This document shows, piece after piece, positions 1-13,100 of a stretch of 64,000 nt of DNA. Position 1 is the first letter of the stretch, and each line of letters opens with the position of its first letter. The notes beneath the pieces were generated by a model, which ran no database searches, was not told the origin of the DNA, and saw only the letters and a list, made by a program, of their open reading frames with translations. Source of the DNA: Auanema rhodensis (lineage: Eukaryota; Nematoda; Chromadorea; Rhabditida; Rhabditidae); NCBI GenBank assembly GCA_964057225.1, contig OZ059895.1, positions 21,710,688 through 21,774,687 on the forward strand, read 5' to 3'. Both the position numbers and the translations under genes were made by a program.

Positions 1-15
1 TAAAAATGCACCGAG

Positions 16-29
16 ATATCAACTGATAT
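16..29. repeat. Short inverted repeat ATATCA-AC-TGATAT
   Basis: Two 6-bp arms separated by two bases, at monomer positions 16-29. The repeat is kept in both the standard and the B-class monomers, because the B substitution T31A lies just outside it. No function can be assigned. Confidence 0.7.
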
Positions 30-74
30 ATGTTCACACTTATATCCTCGATTTTCACCCTGAAGAAATTATTT

Positions 75-91
75 TTTCGTTGAATAACATT
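75..91 (+). other. Partial CENP-B-box-like match (weak)
   Basis: TTTCGTTGAATAACATT at monomer 75-91 matches the first eight bases of the mammalian CENP-B box consensus (YTTCGTTG) and the following conserved A. It lacks the CGGG half that is essential for human CENP-B binding. The first half is present in every complete monomer I compared. In an invertebrate this may well be coincidence in T-rich DNA, so I record it as a motif and not as a binding site. Confidence 0.2.
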
Positions 92-157
92 GTCCATCGT
101 CTTTGCCTTGAAAAAAGGAATCTAAAAACATCTACTTCTTGCTAAATTATTTTGAAA

Positions 158-169
158 TTTTTCGAAAAA
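158..169. repeat. 12-bp palindrome TTTTTCGAAAAA in an A/T-tract cluster
   Basis: A perfect palindrome centred on TTCGAA at monomer positions 158-169. It lies within closely spaced A- and T-tracts from about 110 to 190, which may curve the DNA. M49 and M53 carry a T-to-C change in its left arm. The palindrome is seen; curvature is inferred from tract composition only. Confidence 0.7.
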
Positions 170-196
170 ATTTTTGTCAAAATGTTTTTGGAAGCA

Positions 197-224
197 ATGT
201 TGAGTGTACATGGAAACTCAACAT
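197..224. repeat. 9-bp-arm hairpin inside each monomer
   Basis: ATGTTGAGT (197-205) and ACTCAACAT (216-224) are perfect reverse complements separated by 10 bases. A second, overlapping pair, AGTGTA (203-208) and TACACT (224-229), could form instead. The element is present in every complete monomer; only M81 and M85 carry G204T, which breaks one pair. Whether it folds in vivo is unknown. Confidence 0.85.
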
Positions 225-307
225 ACACTAATGCATCATTTTTCAAACGATCATAACTAATTTTTGTATTGAGCGTTTCTCAATGTAGTATAGTGCATTC
301 GATGCGG

Positions 308-358
308 ATTTTTAAGCTGCGTCGATCTGTGTTATCAGATTTGCTCTAGCTTAAAAAT
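308..358. repeat. Nested inverted repeat spanning the monomer junction
   Basis: The arms ATTTTTAAGCT (308-318) and AGCTTAAAAAT (348-358, running into the next monomer) are perfect 11-bp reverse complements. Inside them lies a smaller pair, ATCTG (325-329) and CAGAT (336-340). When position 345 is G, GCG at 319-321 can also pair with CGC at 344-346 past a bulged T347. When it is T, as here, the middle pair is lost. The structure recurs at each complete monomer junction; only isolated copies (T313C in M106, M112, M117; A2G or G8A in a few others) change an arm. Cruciform formation is inference. Confidence 0.85.
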
Positions 359-3300
359 GCACCGAGATATCAACTGATATATGTTCACACTTATATCCTC
401 GATTTTCACCCTGAAGAAATTATTTTTTCGTTGAATAACATTGTCCATCGTCTTTGCCTTGAAAAAAGGAATCTAAAAACATCTACTTCTTGCTAAATTA
501 TTTTGAAATTTTTCGAAAAAATTTTTGTCAAAATGTTTTTGGAAGCAATGTTGAGTGTACATGGAAACTCAACATACACTAATGCATCATTTTTCAAACG
601 ATCATAACTAATTTTTGTATTGAGCGTTTCTCAATGTAGTATAGTGCATTCGATGCGGATTTTTAAGCTGCGTCGATCTGTGTTATCAGATTTGCTCTAG
701 CTTAAAAATGCACCGAGATATCAACTGATATATGTTCACACTTATATCCTCGATTTTCACCCTGAAGAAATTATTTTTTCGTTGAATAACATTGTCCATC
801 GTCTTTGCCTTGAAAAAAGGAATCTAAAAACATCTACTTCTTGCTAAATTATTTTGAAATTTTTCGAAAAAATTTTTGTCAAAATGTTTTTGGAAGCAAT
901 GTTGAGTGTACATGGAAACTCAACATACACTAATGCATCATTTTTCAAACGATCATAACTAATTTTTGTATTGAGCGTTTCTCAATGTAGTATAGTGCAT
1001 TCGATGCGGATTTTTAAGCTGCGTCGATCTGTGTTATCAGATTTGCTCTAGCTTAAAAATGCACCGAGATATCAACTGATATATGTTCACACTTATATCC
1101 TCGATTTTCACCCTGAAGAAATTATTTTTTCGTTGAATAACATTGTCCATCGTCTTTGCCTTGAAAAAAGGAATCTAAAAACATCTACTTCTTGCTAAAT
1201 TATTTTGAAATTTTTCGAAAAAATTTTTGTCAAAATGTTTTTGGAAGCAATGTTGAGTGTACATGGAAACTCAACATACACTAATGCATCATTTTTCAAA
1301 CGATCATAACTAATTTTTGTATTGAGCGTTTCTCAATGTAGTATAGTGCATTCGATGCGGATTTTTAAGCTGCGTCGATCTGTGTTATCAGATTTGCGCT
1401 AGCTTAAAAATGCACCGAGATATCAACTGATATATGTTCACACTTATATCCTCGATTTTCACCCTGAAGAAATTATTTTTTCGTTGAATTACATTGTCCA
1501 TCGTCTTTGCCTTGAAAAAAGGAATCTAAAAACATCTACTTCTTGCTAAATTATTTTGAAATTTTTCGAAAAAATTTTTGTCAAAATGTTTTTGGAAGCA
1601 ATGTTGAGTGTACATGGAAACTCAACATACACTAATGCATCATTTTTCAAACGATCATAACTAATTTTTGTATTGAGCGTTTCTCAATGTAGTATAGTGC
1701 ATTCGATGCGGATTTTTAAGCTGCGTCGATCTGTGTTATCAGATTTGCGCTAGCTTAAAAATGCACCGAGATATCAACTGATATATGTTCACACTTATAT
1801 CCTCGATTTTCACCCTGAAGAAATTATTTTTTCGTTGAATTACATTGTCCATCGTCTTTGCCTTGAAAAAAGGAATCTAAAAACATCTACTTCTTGCTAA
1901 ATTATTTTGAAATTTTTCGAAAAAATTTTTGTCAAAATGTTTTTGGAAGCAATGTTGAGTGTACATGGAAACTCAACATACACTAATGCATCATTTTTCA
2001 AACGATCATAACTAATTTTTGTATTAAGCGTTTCTCAATGTAGTATAGTGCATTCGATGCGGATTTTTAAGCTGCGTCGATCTGTGTTATCAGATTTGCT
2101 CTAGCTTAAAAATGCACCGAGATATCAACTGATATATGTTCACACTTATATCCTCGATTTTCACCCTGAAGAAATTATTTTTTCGTTGAATAACATTGTC
2201 CATCGTCTTTGCCTTGAAAAAAGGAATCTAAAAACATCTACTTCTTGCTAAATTATTTTGAAATTTTTCGAAAAAATTTTTGTCAAAATGTTTTTGGAAG
2301 CAATGTTGAGTGTACATGGAAACTCAACATACACTAATGCATCATTTTTCAAACGATCATAACTAATTTTTGTATTGAGCGTTTCTCGATGTAGTATAGT
2401 GCATTCGATGCGGATTTTTAAGCTGCGTCGATCTGTGTTATCAGATTTGCGCTAGCTTAAAAATGCACCGAGATATCAACTGATATAAGTTCACACTTAG
2501 ATCCTCGATTTTCACCCTGAAGAATTAATTTTTTCGTTGAATAACAATGTCCATCGTCTTTGCCTTGAAAAAAGGAATCTAAAAACATCTACTTCTTGCT
2601 AAATTATTTTGAAATTTTTCGAAAAAATTTTTGTCAAAATGTTTTTGGAAGCAATGTTGAGTGTACATGGAAACTCAACATACACTAATGCATCATTTTT
2701 CAAACGATCATAACTAATTTTTGTATTGAGCGTTTCTCAATGTAGTATAGTGCATTCGATGCGGATTTTTAAGCTGCGTCGATCTGTGTTATCAGATTTG
2801 CGCTAGCTTAAAAATGCACCGAGATATCAACTGATATATGTTCACACTTATATCCTCGATTTTCACCCTGAAGAAATTATTTTTTCGTTGAATAACATTG
2901 TCCATCGTCTTTGCCTTGAAAAAAGGAATCTAAAAACATCTACTTCTTGCTAAATTATTTTGAAATTTTTCGAAAAAATTTTTGTCAAAATGTTTTTGGA
3001 AGCAATGTTGAGTGTACATGGAAACTCAACATACACTAATGCATCATTTTTCAAACGATCATAACTAATTTTTGTATTGAGCGTTTCTCAATGTAGTATA
3101 GTGCATTCGATGCGGATTTTTAAGCTGCGTCGATCTGTGTTATCAGATTTGCTCTAGCTTAAAAATGCACCGAGATATCAACTGATATATGTTCACACTT
3201 ATATCCTCGATTTTCACCCTGAAGAAATTATTTTTTCGTTGAATAACATTGTCCATCGTCTTTGCCTTGAAAAAAGGAATCTAAAAACATCTACTTCTTG

Positions 3301-4914
3301 CTAAATTATTTTGAAATTTTTCGAAAAAATTTTTGTCAAAATGTTTTTGGAAGCAATGTTGAGTGTACATGGAAACTCAACATACACTAATGCATCATTT
3401 TTCAAACGATCATAACTAATTTTTGTATTGAGCGTTTCTCAATGTAGTATAGTGCATTCGATGCGGATTTTTAAGCTGCGTCGATCTGTGTTATCAGATT
3501 TGCTCTAGCTTAAAAATGCACCGAGATATCAACTGATATATGTTCACACTTATATCCTCGATTTTCACCCTGAAGAAATTATTTTTTCGTTGAATAACAT
3601 TGTCCATCGTCTTTGCCTTGAAAAAAGGAATCTAAAAACATCTACTTCTTGCTAAATTATTTTGAAATTTTTCGAAAAAATTTTTGTCAAAATGTTTTTG
3701 GAAGCAATGTTGAGTGTACATGGAAACTCAACATACACTAATGCATCATTTTTCAAACGATCATAACTAATTTTTGTATTGAGCGTTTCTCAATGTAGTA
3801 TAGTGCATTCGATGCGGATTTTTAAGCTGCGTCGATCTGTGTTATCAGATTTGCGCTAGCTTAAAAATGCACCGAGATATCAACTGATATATGTTCACAC
3901 TTATATCCTCGATTTTCACCCTGAAGAAATTATTTTTTCGTTGAATTACATTGTCCATCGTCTTTGCCTTGAAAAAAGGAATCTAAAAACATCTACTTCT
4001 TGCTAAATTATTTTGAAATTTTTCGAAAAAATTTTTGTCAAAATGTTTTTGGAAGCAATGTTGAGTGTACATGGAAACTCAACATACACTAATGCATCAT
4101 TTTTCAAACGATCATAACTAATTTTTGTATTAAGCGTTTCTCAATGTAGTATAGTGCATTCGATGCGGATTTTTAAGCTGCGTCGATCTGTGTTATCAGA
4201 TTTGCTCTAGCTTAAAAATGCACCGAGATATCAACTGATATATGTTCACACTTATATCCTCGATTTTCACCCTGAAGAAATTATTTTTTCGTTGAATAAC
4301 ATTGTCCATCGTCTTTGCCTTGAAAAAAGGAATCTAAAAACATCTACTTCTTGCTAAATTATTTTGAAATTTTTCGAAAAAATTTTTGTCAAAATGTTTT
4401 TGGAAGCAATGTTGAGTGTACATGGAAACTCAACATACACTAATGCATCATTTTTCAAACGATCATAACTAATTTTTGTATTGAGCGTTTCTCGATGTAG
4501 TATAGTGCATTCGATGCGGATTTTTAAGCTGCGTCGATCTGTGTTATCAGATTTGCGCTAGCTTAAAAATGCACCGAGATATCAACTGATATAAGTTCAC
4601 ACTTAGATCCTCGATTTTCACCCTGAAGAATTAATTTTTTCGTTGAATAACAATGTCCATCGTCTTTGCCTTGAAAAAAGGAATCTAAAAACATCTACTT
4701 CTTGCTAAATTATTTTGAAATTTTTCGAAAAAATTTTTGTCAAAATGTTTTTGGAAGCAATGTTGAGTGTACATGGAAACTCAACATACACTAATGCATC
4801 ATTTTTCAAACGATCATAACTAATTTTTGTATTGAGCGTTTCTCAATGTAGTATAGTGCATTCGATGCGGATTTTTAAGCTGCGTCGATCTGTGTTATCA
4901 GATTTGCGCTAGCT

Positions 4915-7722
4915 TAAAAATGCACCGAGATATCAACTGATATATGTTCACACTTATATCCTCGATTTTCACCCTGAAGAAATTATTTTTTCGTTGAATA
5001 ACATTGTCCATCGTCTTTGCCTTGAAAAAAGGAATCTAAAAACATCTACTTCTTGCTAAATTATTTTGAAATTTTTCGAAAAAATTTTTGTCAAAATGTT
5101 TTTGGAAGCAATGTTGAGTGTACATGGAAACTCAACATACACTAATGCATCATTTTTCAAACGATCATAACTAATTTTTGTATTGAGCGTTTCTCAATGT
5201 AGTATAGTGCATTCGATGCGGATTTTTAAGCTGCGTCGATCTGTGTTATCAGATTTGCTCTAGCTTAAAAATGCACCGAGATATCAACTGATATATGTTC
5301 ACACTTATATCCTCGATTTTCACCCTGAAGAAATTATTTTTTCGTTGAATAACATTGTCCATCGTCTTTGCCTTGAAAAAAGGAATCTAAAAACATCTAC
5401 TTCTTGCTAAATTATTTTGAAATTTTTCGAAAAAATTTTTGTCAAAATGTTTTTGGAAGCAATGTTGAGTGTACATGGAAACTCAACATACACTAATGCA
5501 TCATTTTTCAAACGATCATAACTAATTTTTGTATTGAGCGTTTCTCAATGTAGTATAGTGCATTCGATGCGGATTTTTAAGCTGCGTCGATCTGTGTTAT
5601 CAGATTTGCTCTAGCTTAAAAATGCACCGAGATATCAACTGATATATGTTCACACTTATATCCTCGATTTTCACCCTGAAGAAATTATTTTTTCGTTGAA
5701 TAACATTGTCCATCGTCTTTGCCTTGAAAAAAGGAATCTAAAAACATCTACTTCTTGCTAAATTATTTTGAAATTTTTCGAAAAAATTTTTGTCAAAATG
5801 TTTTTGGAAGCAATGTTGAGTGTACATGGAAACTCAACATACACTAATGCATCATTTTTCAAACGATCATAACTAATTTTTGTATTGAGCGTTTCTCAAT
5901 GTAGTATAGTGCATTCGATGCGGATTTTTAAGCTGCGTCGATCTGTGTTATCAGATTTGCTCTAGCTTAAAAATGCACCGAGATATCAACTGATATATGT
6001 TCACACTTATATCCTCGATTTTCACCCTGAAGAAATTATTTTTTCGTTGAATAACATTGTCCATCGTCTTTGCCTTGAAAAAAGGAATCTAAAAACATCT
6101 ACTTCTTGCTAAATTATTTTGAAATTTTTCGAAAAAATTTTTGTCAAAATGTTTTTGGAAGCAATGTTGAGTGTACATGGAAACTCAACATACACTAATG
6201 CATCATTTTTCAAACGATCATAACTAATTTTTGTATTGAGCGTTTCTCAATGTAGTATAGTGCATTCGATGCGGATTTTTAAGCTGCGTCGATCTGTGTT
6301 ATCAGATTTGCGCTAGCTTAAAAATGCACCGAGATATCAACTGATATATGTTCACACTTATATCCTCGATTTTCACCCTGAAGAAATTATTTTTTCGTTG
6401 AATTACATTGTCCATCGTCTTTGCCTTGAAAAAAGGAATCTAAAAACATCTACTTCTTGCTAAATTATTTTGAAATTTTTCGAAAAAATTTTTGTCAAAA
6501 TGTTTTTGGAAGCAATGTTGAGTGTACATGGAAACTCAACATACACTAATGCATCATTTTTCAAACGATCATAACTAATTTTTGTATTGAGCGTTTCTCA
6601 ATGTAGTATAGTGCATTCGATGCGGATTTTTAAGCTGCGTCGATCTGTGTTATCAGATTTGCGCTAGCTTAAAAATGCACCGAGATATCAACTGATATAT
6701 GTTCACACTTATATCCTCGATTTTCACCCTGAAGAAATTATTTTTTCGTTGAATTACATTGTCCATCGTCTTTGCCTTGAAAAAAGGAATCTAAAAACAT
6801 CTACTTCTTGCTAAATTATTTTGAAATTTTTCGAAAAAATTTTTGTCAAAATGTTTTTGGAAGCAATGTTGAGTGTACATGGAAACTCAACATACACTAA
6901 TGCATCATTTTTCAAACGATCATAACTAATTTTTGTATTAAGCGTTTCTCAATGTAGTATAGTGCATTCGATGCGGATTTTTAAGCTGCGTCGATCTGTG
7001 TTATCAGATTTGCTCTAGCTTAAAAATGCACCGAGATATCAACTGATATATGTTCACACTTATATCCTCGATTTTCACCCTGAAGAAATTATTTTTTCGT
7101 TGAATAACATTGTCCATCGTCTTTGCCTTGAAAAAAGGAATCTAAAAACATCTACTTCTTGCTAAATTATTTTGAAATTTTTCGAAAAAATTTTTGTCAA
7201 AATGTTTTTGGAAGCAATGTTGAGTGTACATGGAAACTCAACATACACTAATGCATCATTTTTCAAACGATCATAACTAATTTTTGTATTGAGCGTTTCT
7301 CGATGTAGTATAGTGCATTCGATGCGGATTTTTAAGCTGCGTCGATCTGTGTTATCAGATTTGCGCTAGCTTAAAAATGCACCGAGATATCAACTGATAT
7401 AAGTTCACACTTAGATCCTCGATTTTCACCCTGAAGAATTAATTTTTTCGTTGAATAACAATGTCCATCGTCTTTGCCTTGAAAAAAGGAATCTAAAAAC
7501 ATCTACTTCTTGCTAAATTATTTTGAAATTTTTCGAAAAAATTTTTGTCAAAATGTTTTTGGAAGCAATGTTGAGTGTACATGGAAACTCAACATACACT
7601 AATGCATCATTTTTCAAACGATCATAACTAATTTTTGTATTGAGCGTTTCTCAATGTAGTATAGTGCATTCGATGCGGATTTTTAAGCTGCGTCGATCTG
7701 TGTTATCAGATTTGCGCTAGCT
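4915..7722 (+). repeat. Second copy of the 8-monomer higher-order repeat (M15-M22)
   Basis: The order of diagnostic variants is the same as in M1-M8, offset by 4914 bp: three standard T345 copies, a G345 copy, two A86T copies (the second with G281A), an A292G copy at 7021 and a class B copy at 7372. M23 at 7723 breaks the series with private changes (A to T in the GTCAAAATG stretch, and TATCAAGCG instead of TATTGAGCG). Confidence 0.85.
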
Positions 7723-10179
7723 TAAAAATGCACCGAGATATCAACTGATATATGTTCACACTTATATCCTCGATTTTCACCCTGAAGAAATTATTTTTTC
7801 GTTGAATAACATTGTCCATCGTCTTTGCCTTGAAAAAAGGAATCTAAAAACATCTACTTCTTGCTAAATTATTTTGAAATTTTTCGAAAAAATTTTTGTC
7901 AATATGTTTTTGGAAGCAATGTTGAGTGTACATGGAAACTCAACATACACTAATGCATCATTTTTCAAACGATCATAACTAATTTTTGTATCAAGCGTTT
8001 CTCAATGTAGTATAGTGCATTCGATGCGGATTTTTAAGCTGCGTCGATCTGTGTTATCAGATTTGCGCTAGCTTAAAAATGCACCGAGATATCAACTGAT
8101 ATATGTTCACACTTATATCCTCGATTTTCACCCTGAAGAAATTATTTTTTCGTTGAATAACATTGTCCATCGTCTTTGCCTTGAAAAAAGGAATCTAAAA
8201 ACATCTACTTCTTGCTAAATTATTTTGAAATTTTTCGAAAAAATTTTTGTCAAAATGTTTTTGGAAGCAATGTTGAGTGTACATGGAAACTCAACATACA
8301 CTAATGCATCATTTTTCAAACGATCATAACTAATTTTTGTATTAAGCGTTTCTCAATGTAGTATAGTGCATTCGATGCGGATTTTTAAGCTGCGTCGATC
8401 TGTGTTATCAGATTTGCTCTAGCTTAAAAATGCACCGAGATATCAACTGATATATGTTCACACTTATATCCTCGATTTTCACCCTGAAGAAATTATTTTT
8501 TCGTTGAATAACATTGTCCATCGTCTTTGCCTTGAAAAAAGGAATCTAAAAACATCTACTTCTTGCTAAATTATTTTGAAAATTTTCGAAAAAATTTTTG
8601 TCAAAATGTTTTTGGAAGCAATGTTGAGTGTACATGGAAACTCAACATACACTAATGCATCATTTTTCAAACGATCATAACTAATTTTTGTATTAAGCGT
8701 TTCTCAATGTAGTATAGTGCATTCGATGCGGATTTTTAAGCTGCGTCGATCTGTGTTATCAGATTTGCTCTAGCTTAAAAATGCACCGAGATATCAACTG
8801 ATATATGTTCACACTTATATCCTCGATTTTCACCCTGAAGAAATTATTTTTTCGTTGAATAACATTGTCCATCGTCTTTGCCTTGAAAAAAGGAATCTAA
8901 AAACATCTACTTCTTGCTAAATTATTTTGAAATTTTTCGAAAAAATTTTTGTCAAAATGTTTTTGGAAGCAATGTTGAGTGTACATGGAAACTCAACATA
9001 CACTAATGCATCATTTTTCAAACGATCATAACTAATTTTTGTATTGAGCGTTTCTCAATGTAGTATAGTGCATTCGATGCGGATTTTTAAGCTGCGTCGA
9101 TCTGTGTTATCAGATTTGCGCTAGCTTAAAAATGCACCGAGATATCAACTGATATATGTTCACACTTATATCCTCGATTTTCACCCTGAAGAAATTATTT
9201 TTTCGTTGAATAACATTGTCCATCGTCTTTGCCTTGAAAAAAGGAATCTAAAAACATCTACTTCTTGCTAAATTATTCTGAAATTTTTCGAAAAAATTTT
9301 TGTCAAAATGTTTTTGGAAGCAATGTTGAGTGTACATGGAAACTCAACATACACTAATGCATCATTTTTCAAACGATCATAACTAATTTTTGTATTGAGC
9401 GTTTCTCAATGTAGTATAGTGCATTCGATGCGGATTTTTAAGCTGCGTCGATCTGTGTTATCAGATTTGCTCTAGCTTAAAAATGCACCGAGATATCAAC
9501 TGATATATGTTCACACTTATATCCTCGATTTTCACCCTGAAGAAATTATTTTTTCGTTGAATAACATTGTCCATCGTCTTTGCCTTGAAAAAAGGAATCT
9601 AAAAACATCTACTTCTTGCTAAATTATTTTGAAATTTTTCGAAAAAATTTTTGTCAAAATGTTTTTGGAAGCAATGTTGAGTGTACATGGAAACTCAACA
9701 TACACTAATGCATCATTTTTCAAACGATCATAACTAATTTTTGTATTGAGCGTTTCTCAATGTAGTATAGTGCATTCGATGCGGATTTTTAAGCTGCGTC
9801 GATCTGTGTTATCAGATTTGCTCTAGCTTAAAAATGCACCGAGATATCAACTGATATATGTTCACACTTATATCCTCGATTTTCACCCTGAAGAAATTAT
9901 TTTTTCGTTGAATAACATTGTCCATCGTCTTTGCCTTGAAAAAAGGAATCTAAAAACATCTACTTCTTGCTAAATTATTTTGAAATTTTTCGAAAAAATT
10001 TTTGTCAAAATGTTTTTGGAAGCAATGTTGAGTGTACATGGAAACTCAACATACACTAATGCATCATTTTTCAAACGATCATAACTAATTTTTGTATTGA
10101 GCGTTTCTCAATGTAGTATAGTGCATTCGATGCGGATTTTTAAGCTGCGTCGATCTGTGTTATCAGATTTGCGCTAGCT

Positions 10180-13100
10180 TAAAAATGCACCGAGATATCA
10201 ACTGATATATGTTCACACTTATATCCTCGATTTTCACCCTGAAGAAATTATTTTTTCGTTGAATAACATTGTCCATCGTCTTTGCCTTGAAAAAAGGAAT
10301 CTAAAAACATCTACTTCTTGCTAAATTATTTTGAAATTTTTCGAAAAAATTTTTGTCAAAATGTTTTTGGAAGCAATGTTGAGTGTACATGGAAACTCAA
10401 CATACACTAATGCATCATTTTTCAAACGATCATAACTAATTTTTGTATTAAGCGTTTCTCAATGTAGTATAGTGCATTCGATGCGGATTTTTAAGCTGCG
10501 TCGATCTGTGTTATCAGATTTGCTCTAGCTTAAAAATGCACCGAGATATCAACTGATATATGTTCACACTTATATCCTCGATTTTCACCCTGAAGAAATT
10601 ATTTTTTCGTTGAATAACATTGTCCATCGTCTTTGCCTCGAAAAAAGGAATCTAAAAACATCTACTTCTTGCTAAATTATTTTGAAATTTTTCGAAAAAA
10701 TTTTTGTCAAAATGTTTTTGGAAGCAATGTTGAGTGTACATGGAAACTCAACATACACTAATGCATCATTTTTCAAACGATCATAACTAATTTTTGTATT
10801 GAGCGTTTCTCAATGTAGTATAGTGCATTCGATGCGGATTTTTAAGCTGCGTCGATCTGTGTTATCAGATTTGCGCTAGCTTAAAAATGCACCGAGATAT
10901 CAACTGATATATGTTCACACTTATATCCTCGATTTTCACCCTGAAGAAATTATTTTTTCGTTGAATAACATTGTCCATCGTCTTTGCCTTGAAAAAAGGA
11001 ATCTAAAAACATCTACTTCTTGCTAAATTATTTTGAAATTTTTCGAAAAAATTTTTGTCAAAATGTTTTTGGAAGCAATGTTGAGTGTACATGGAAACTC
11101 AACATACACTAATGCATCATTTTTCAAACGATCATAACTAATTTTTGTATTAAGCGTTTCTCAATGTAGTATAGTGCATTCGATGCGGATTTTTAAGCTG
11201 CGTCGATCTGTGTTATCAGATTTGCTCTAGCTTAAAAATGCACCGAGATATCAACTGATATATGTTCACACTTATATCCTCGATTTTCACCCTGAAGAAA
11301 TTATTTTTTCGTTGAATAACATTGTCCATCGTCTTTGCCTTGAAAAAAGGAATCTAAAAACATCTACTTCTTGCTAAATTATTTTGAAATTTTTCGAAAA
11401 AATTTTTGTCAAAATGTTTTTGGAAGCAATGTTGAGTGTACATGGAAACTCAACATACACTAATGCATCATTTTTCAAACGATCATAACTAATTTTTGTA
11501 TTGAGCGTTTCTCGATGTAGTATAGTGCATTCGATGCGGATTTTTAAGCTGCGTCGATCTGTGTTATCAGATTTGCGCTAGCTTAAAAATGCACCGAGAT
11601 ATCAACTGATATAAGTTCACACTTAGATCCTCGATTTTCACCCTGAAGAATTAATTTTTTCGTTGAATAACAATGTCCATCGTCTTTGCCTTGAAAAAAG
11701 GAATCTAAAAACATCTACTTCTTGCTAAATTATTTTGAAATTTTTCGAAAAAATTTTTGTCAAAATGTTTTTGGAAGCAATGTTGAGTGTACATGGAAAC
11801 TCAACATACACTAATGCATCATTTTTCAAACGATCATAACTAATTTTTGTATTGAGCGTTTCTCGATGTAGTATAGTGCATTCGATGCGGATTTTTAAGC
11901 TGCGTCGATCTGTGTTATCAGATTTGCGCTAGCTTAAAAATGCACCGAGATATCAACTGATATATGTTCACACTTATATCCTCGATTTTCACCCTGAAGA
12001 AATTATTTTTTCGTTGAATAACATTGTCCATCGTGTTTGCCTTGAAAAAAGGAATCTAAAAACATCTACTTCTTGCTAAATTATTTTGAAATTTTTCGAA
12101 AAAATTTTTGTCAAAATGTTTTTGGAAGCAATGTTGAGTGTACATGGAAACTCAACATACACTAATGCATCATTTTTCAAACGATCATAACTAATTTTTG
12201 TATTGAGCGTTTCTCAGTGTAGTATAGTGCATTCGATGCGGATTTTTAAGCTGCGTCGATCTGTGTTATCAGATTTGCGCTAGCTTAAAAATGCACCGAG
12301 ATATCAACTGATATATGTTCACACTTATATCCTCGATTTTCACCCTGAAGAAATTATTTTTTCGTTGAATAACATTGTCCATCGTGTTTGCCTTGAAAAA
12401 AGGAATCTAAAAACATCTACTTCTTGCTAAATTATTTTGAAATTTTTCGAAAAAATTTTTGTCAAAATGTTTTTGGAAGCAATGTTGAGTGTACATGGAA
12501 ACTCAACATACACTAATGCATCATTTTTCAAACGATCATAACTAATTTTTGTATTGAGCGTTTCTCAATGTAGTATAGTGCATTCGATGCGGATTTTTAA
12601 GCTGCGTCGATCTGTGTTATCAGATTTGCGCTAGCTTAAAAATGCACCGAGATATCAACTGATATATGTTCACACTTATATCCTCGATTTTCACCCTGAA
12701 GAAATTATTTTTTCGTTGAATAACATTGTCCATCGTCTTTGCCTTGAAAAAAGGAATCTAAAAACATCTACTTCTTGCTAAATTATTTTGAAATTTTTCG
12801 AAAAAATTTTTGTCAAAATGTTTTTGGAAGCAATGTTGAGTGTACATGGAAACTCAACATACACTAATGCATCATTTTTCAAACGATCATAACTAATTTT
12901 TGTATTAAGCGTTTCTCAATGTAGTATAGTGCATTCGATGCGGATTTTTAAGCTGCGTCGATCTGTGTTATCAGATTTGCTCTAGCTTAAAAATGCACCG
13001 AGATATCAACTGATATATGTTCACACTTATATCCTCGATTTTCACCCTGAAGAAATTATTTTTTCGTTGAATAACATTGTCCATCGTCTTTGCCTTGAAA

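Larger units (their letters stand above)
1..351 (+). repeat. Reference monomer M1 of the satellite
   Basis: This copy is used as the coordinate frame for all variants named here. By hand count it has 111 G+C of 351 (about 32%) and 11 CpG dinucleotides, slightly more than base composition predicts. It holds A/T tracts at 111-116, 124-128, 158-162, 165-175, 179-182 and 185-189, several inverted repeats, and no open frame of note. I do not recognise the satellite family by name. The choice of base 1 is arbitrary, because the window happens to open there. Confidence 0.98.
1..4914 (+). repeat. Higher-order repeat: 8-monomer block + 6-monomer variant (M1-M14)
   Basis: By diagnostic bases, M1-M8 read: standard T345 three times, standard G345, A86T with G345, A86T+G281A with T345, A292G, then class B. 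M9-M14 are the same series with two monomers missing (one standard T345 and one A86T G345). The whole is 14 monomers, 4914 bp. The 8-monomer series recurs immediately at 4915-7722, so the block is a true higher-order unit and not random variation. Confidence 0.85.

Noticed and set aside
1-351. Monomer as a degenerate tRNA, 5S rRNA or SINE copy
   Set aside because: I see no A/B-box pair with proper spacing, no cloverleaf and no poly-A tail, and the periodicity is strictly tandem without target duplications.
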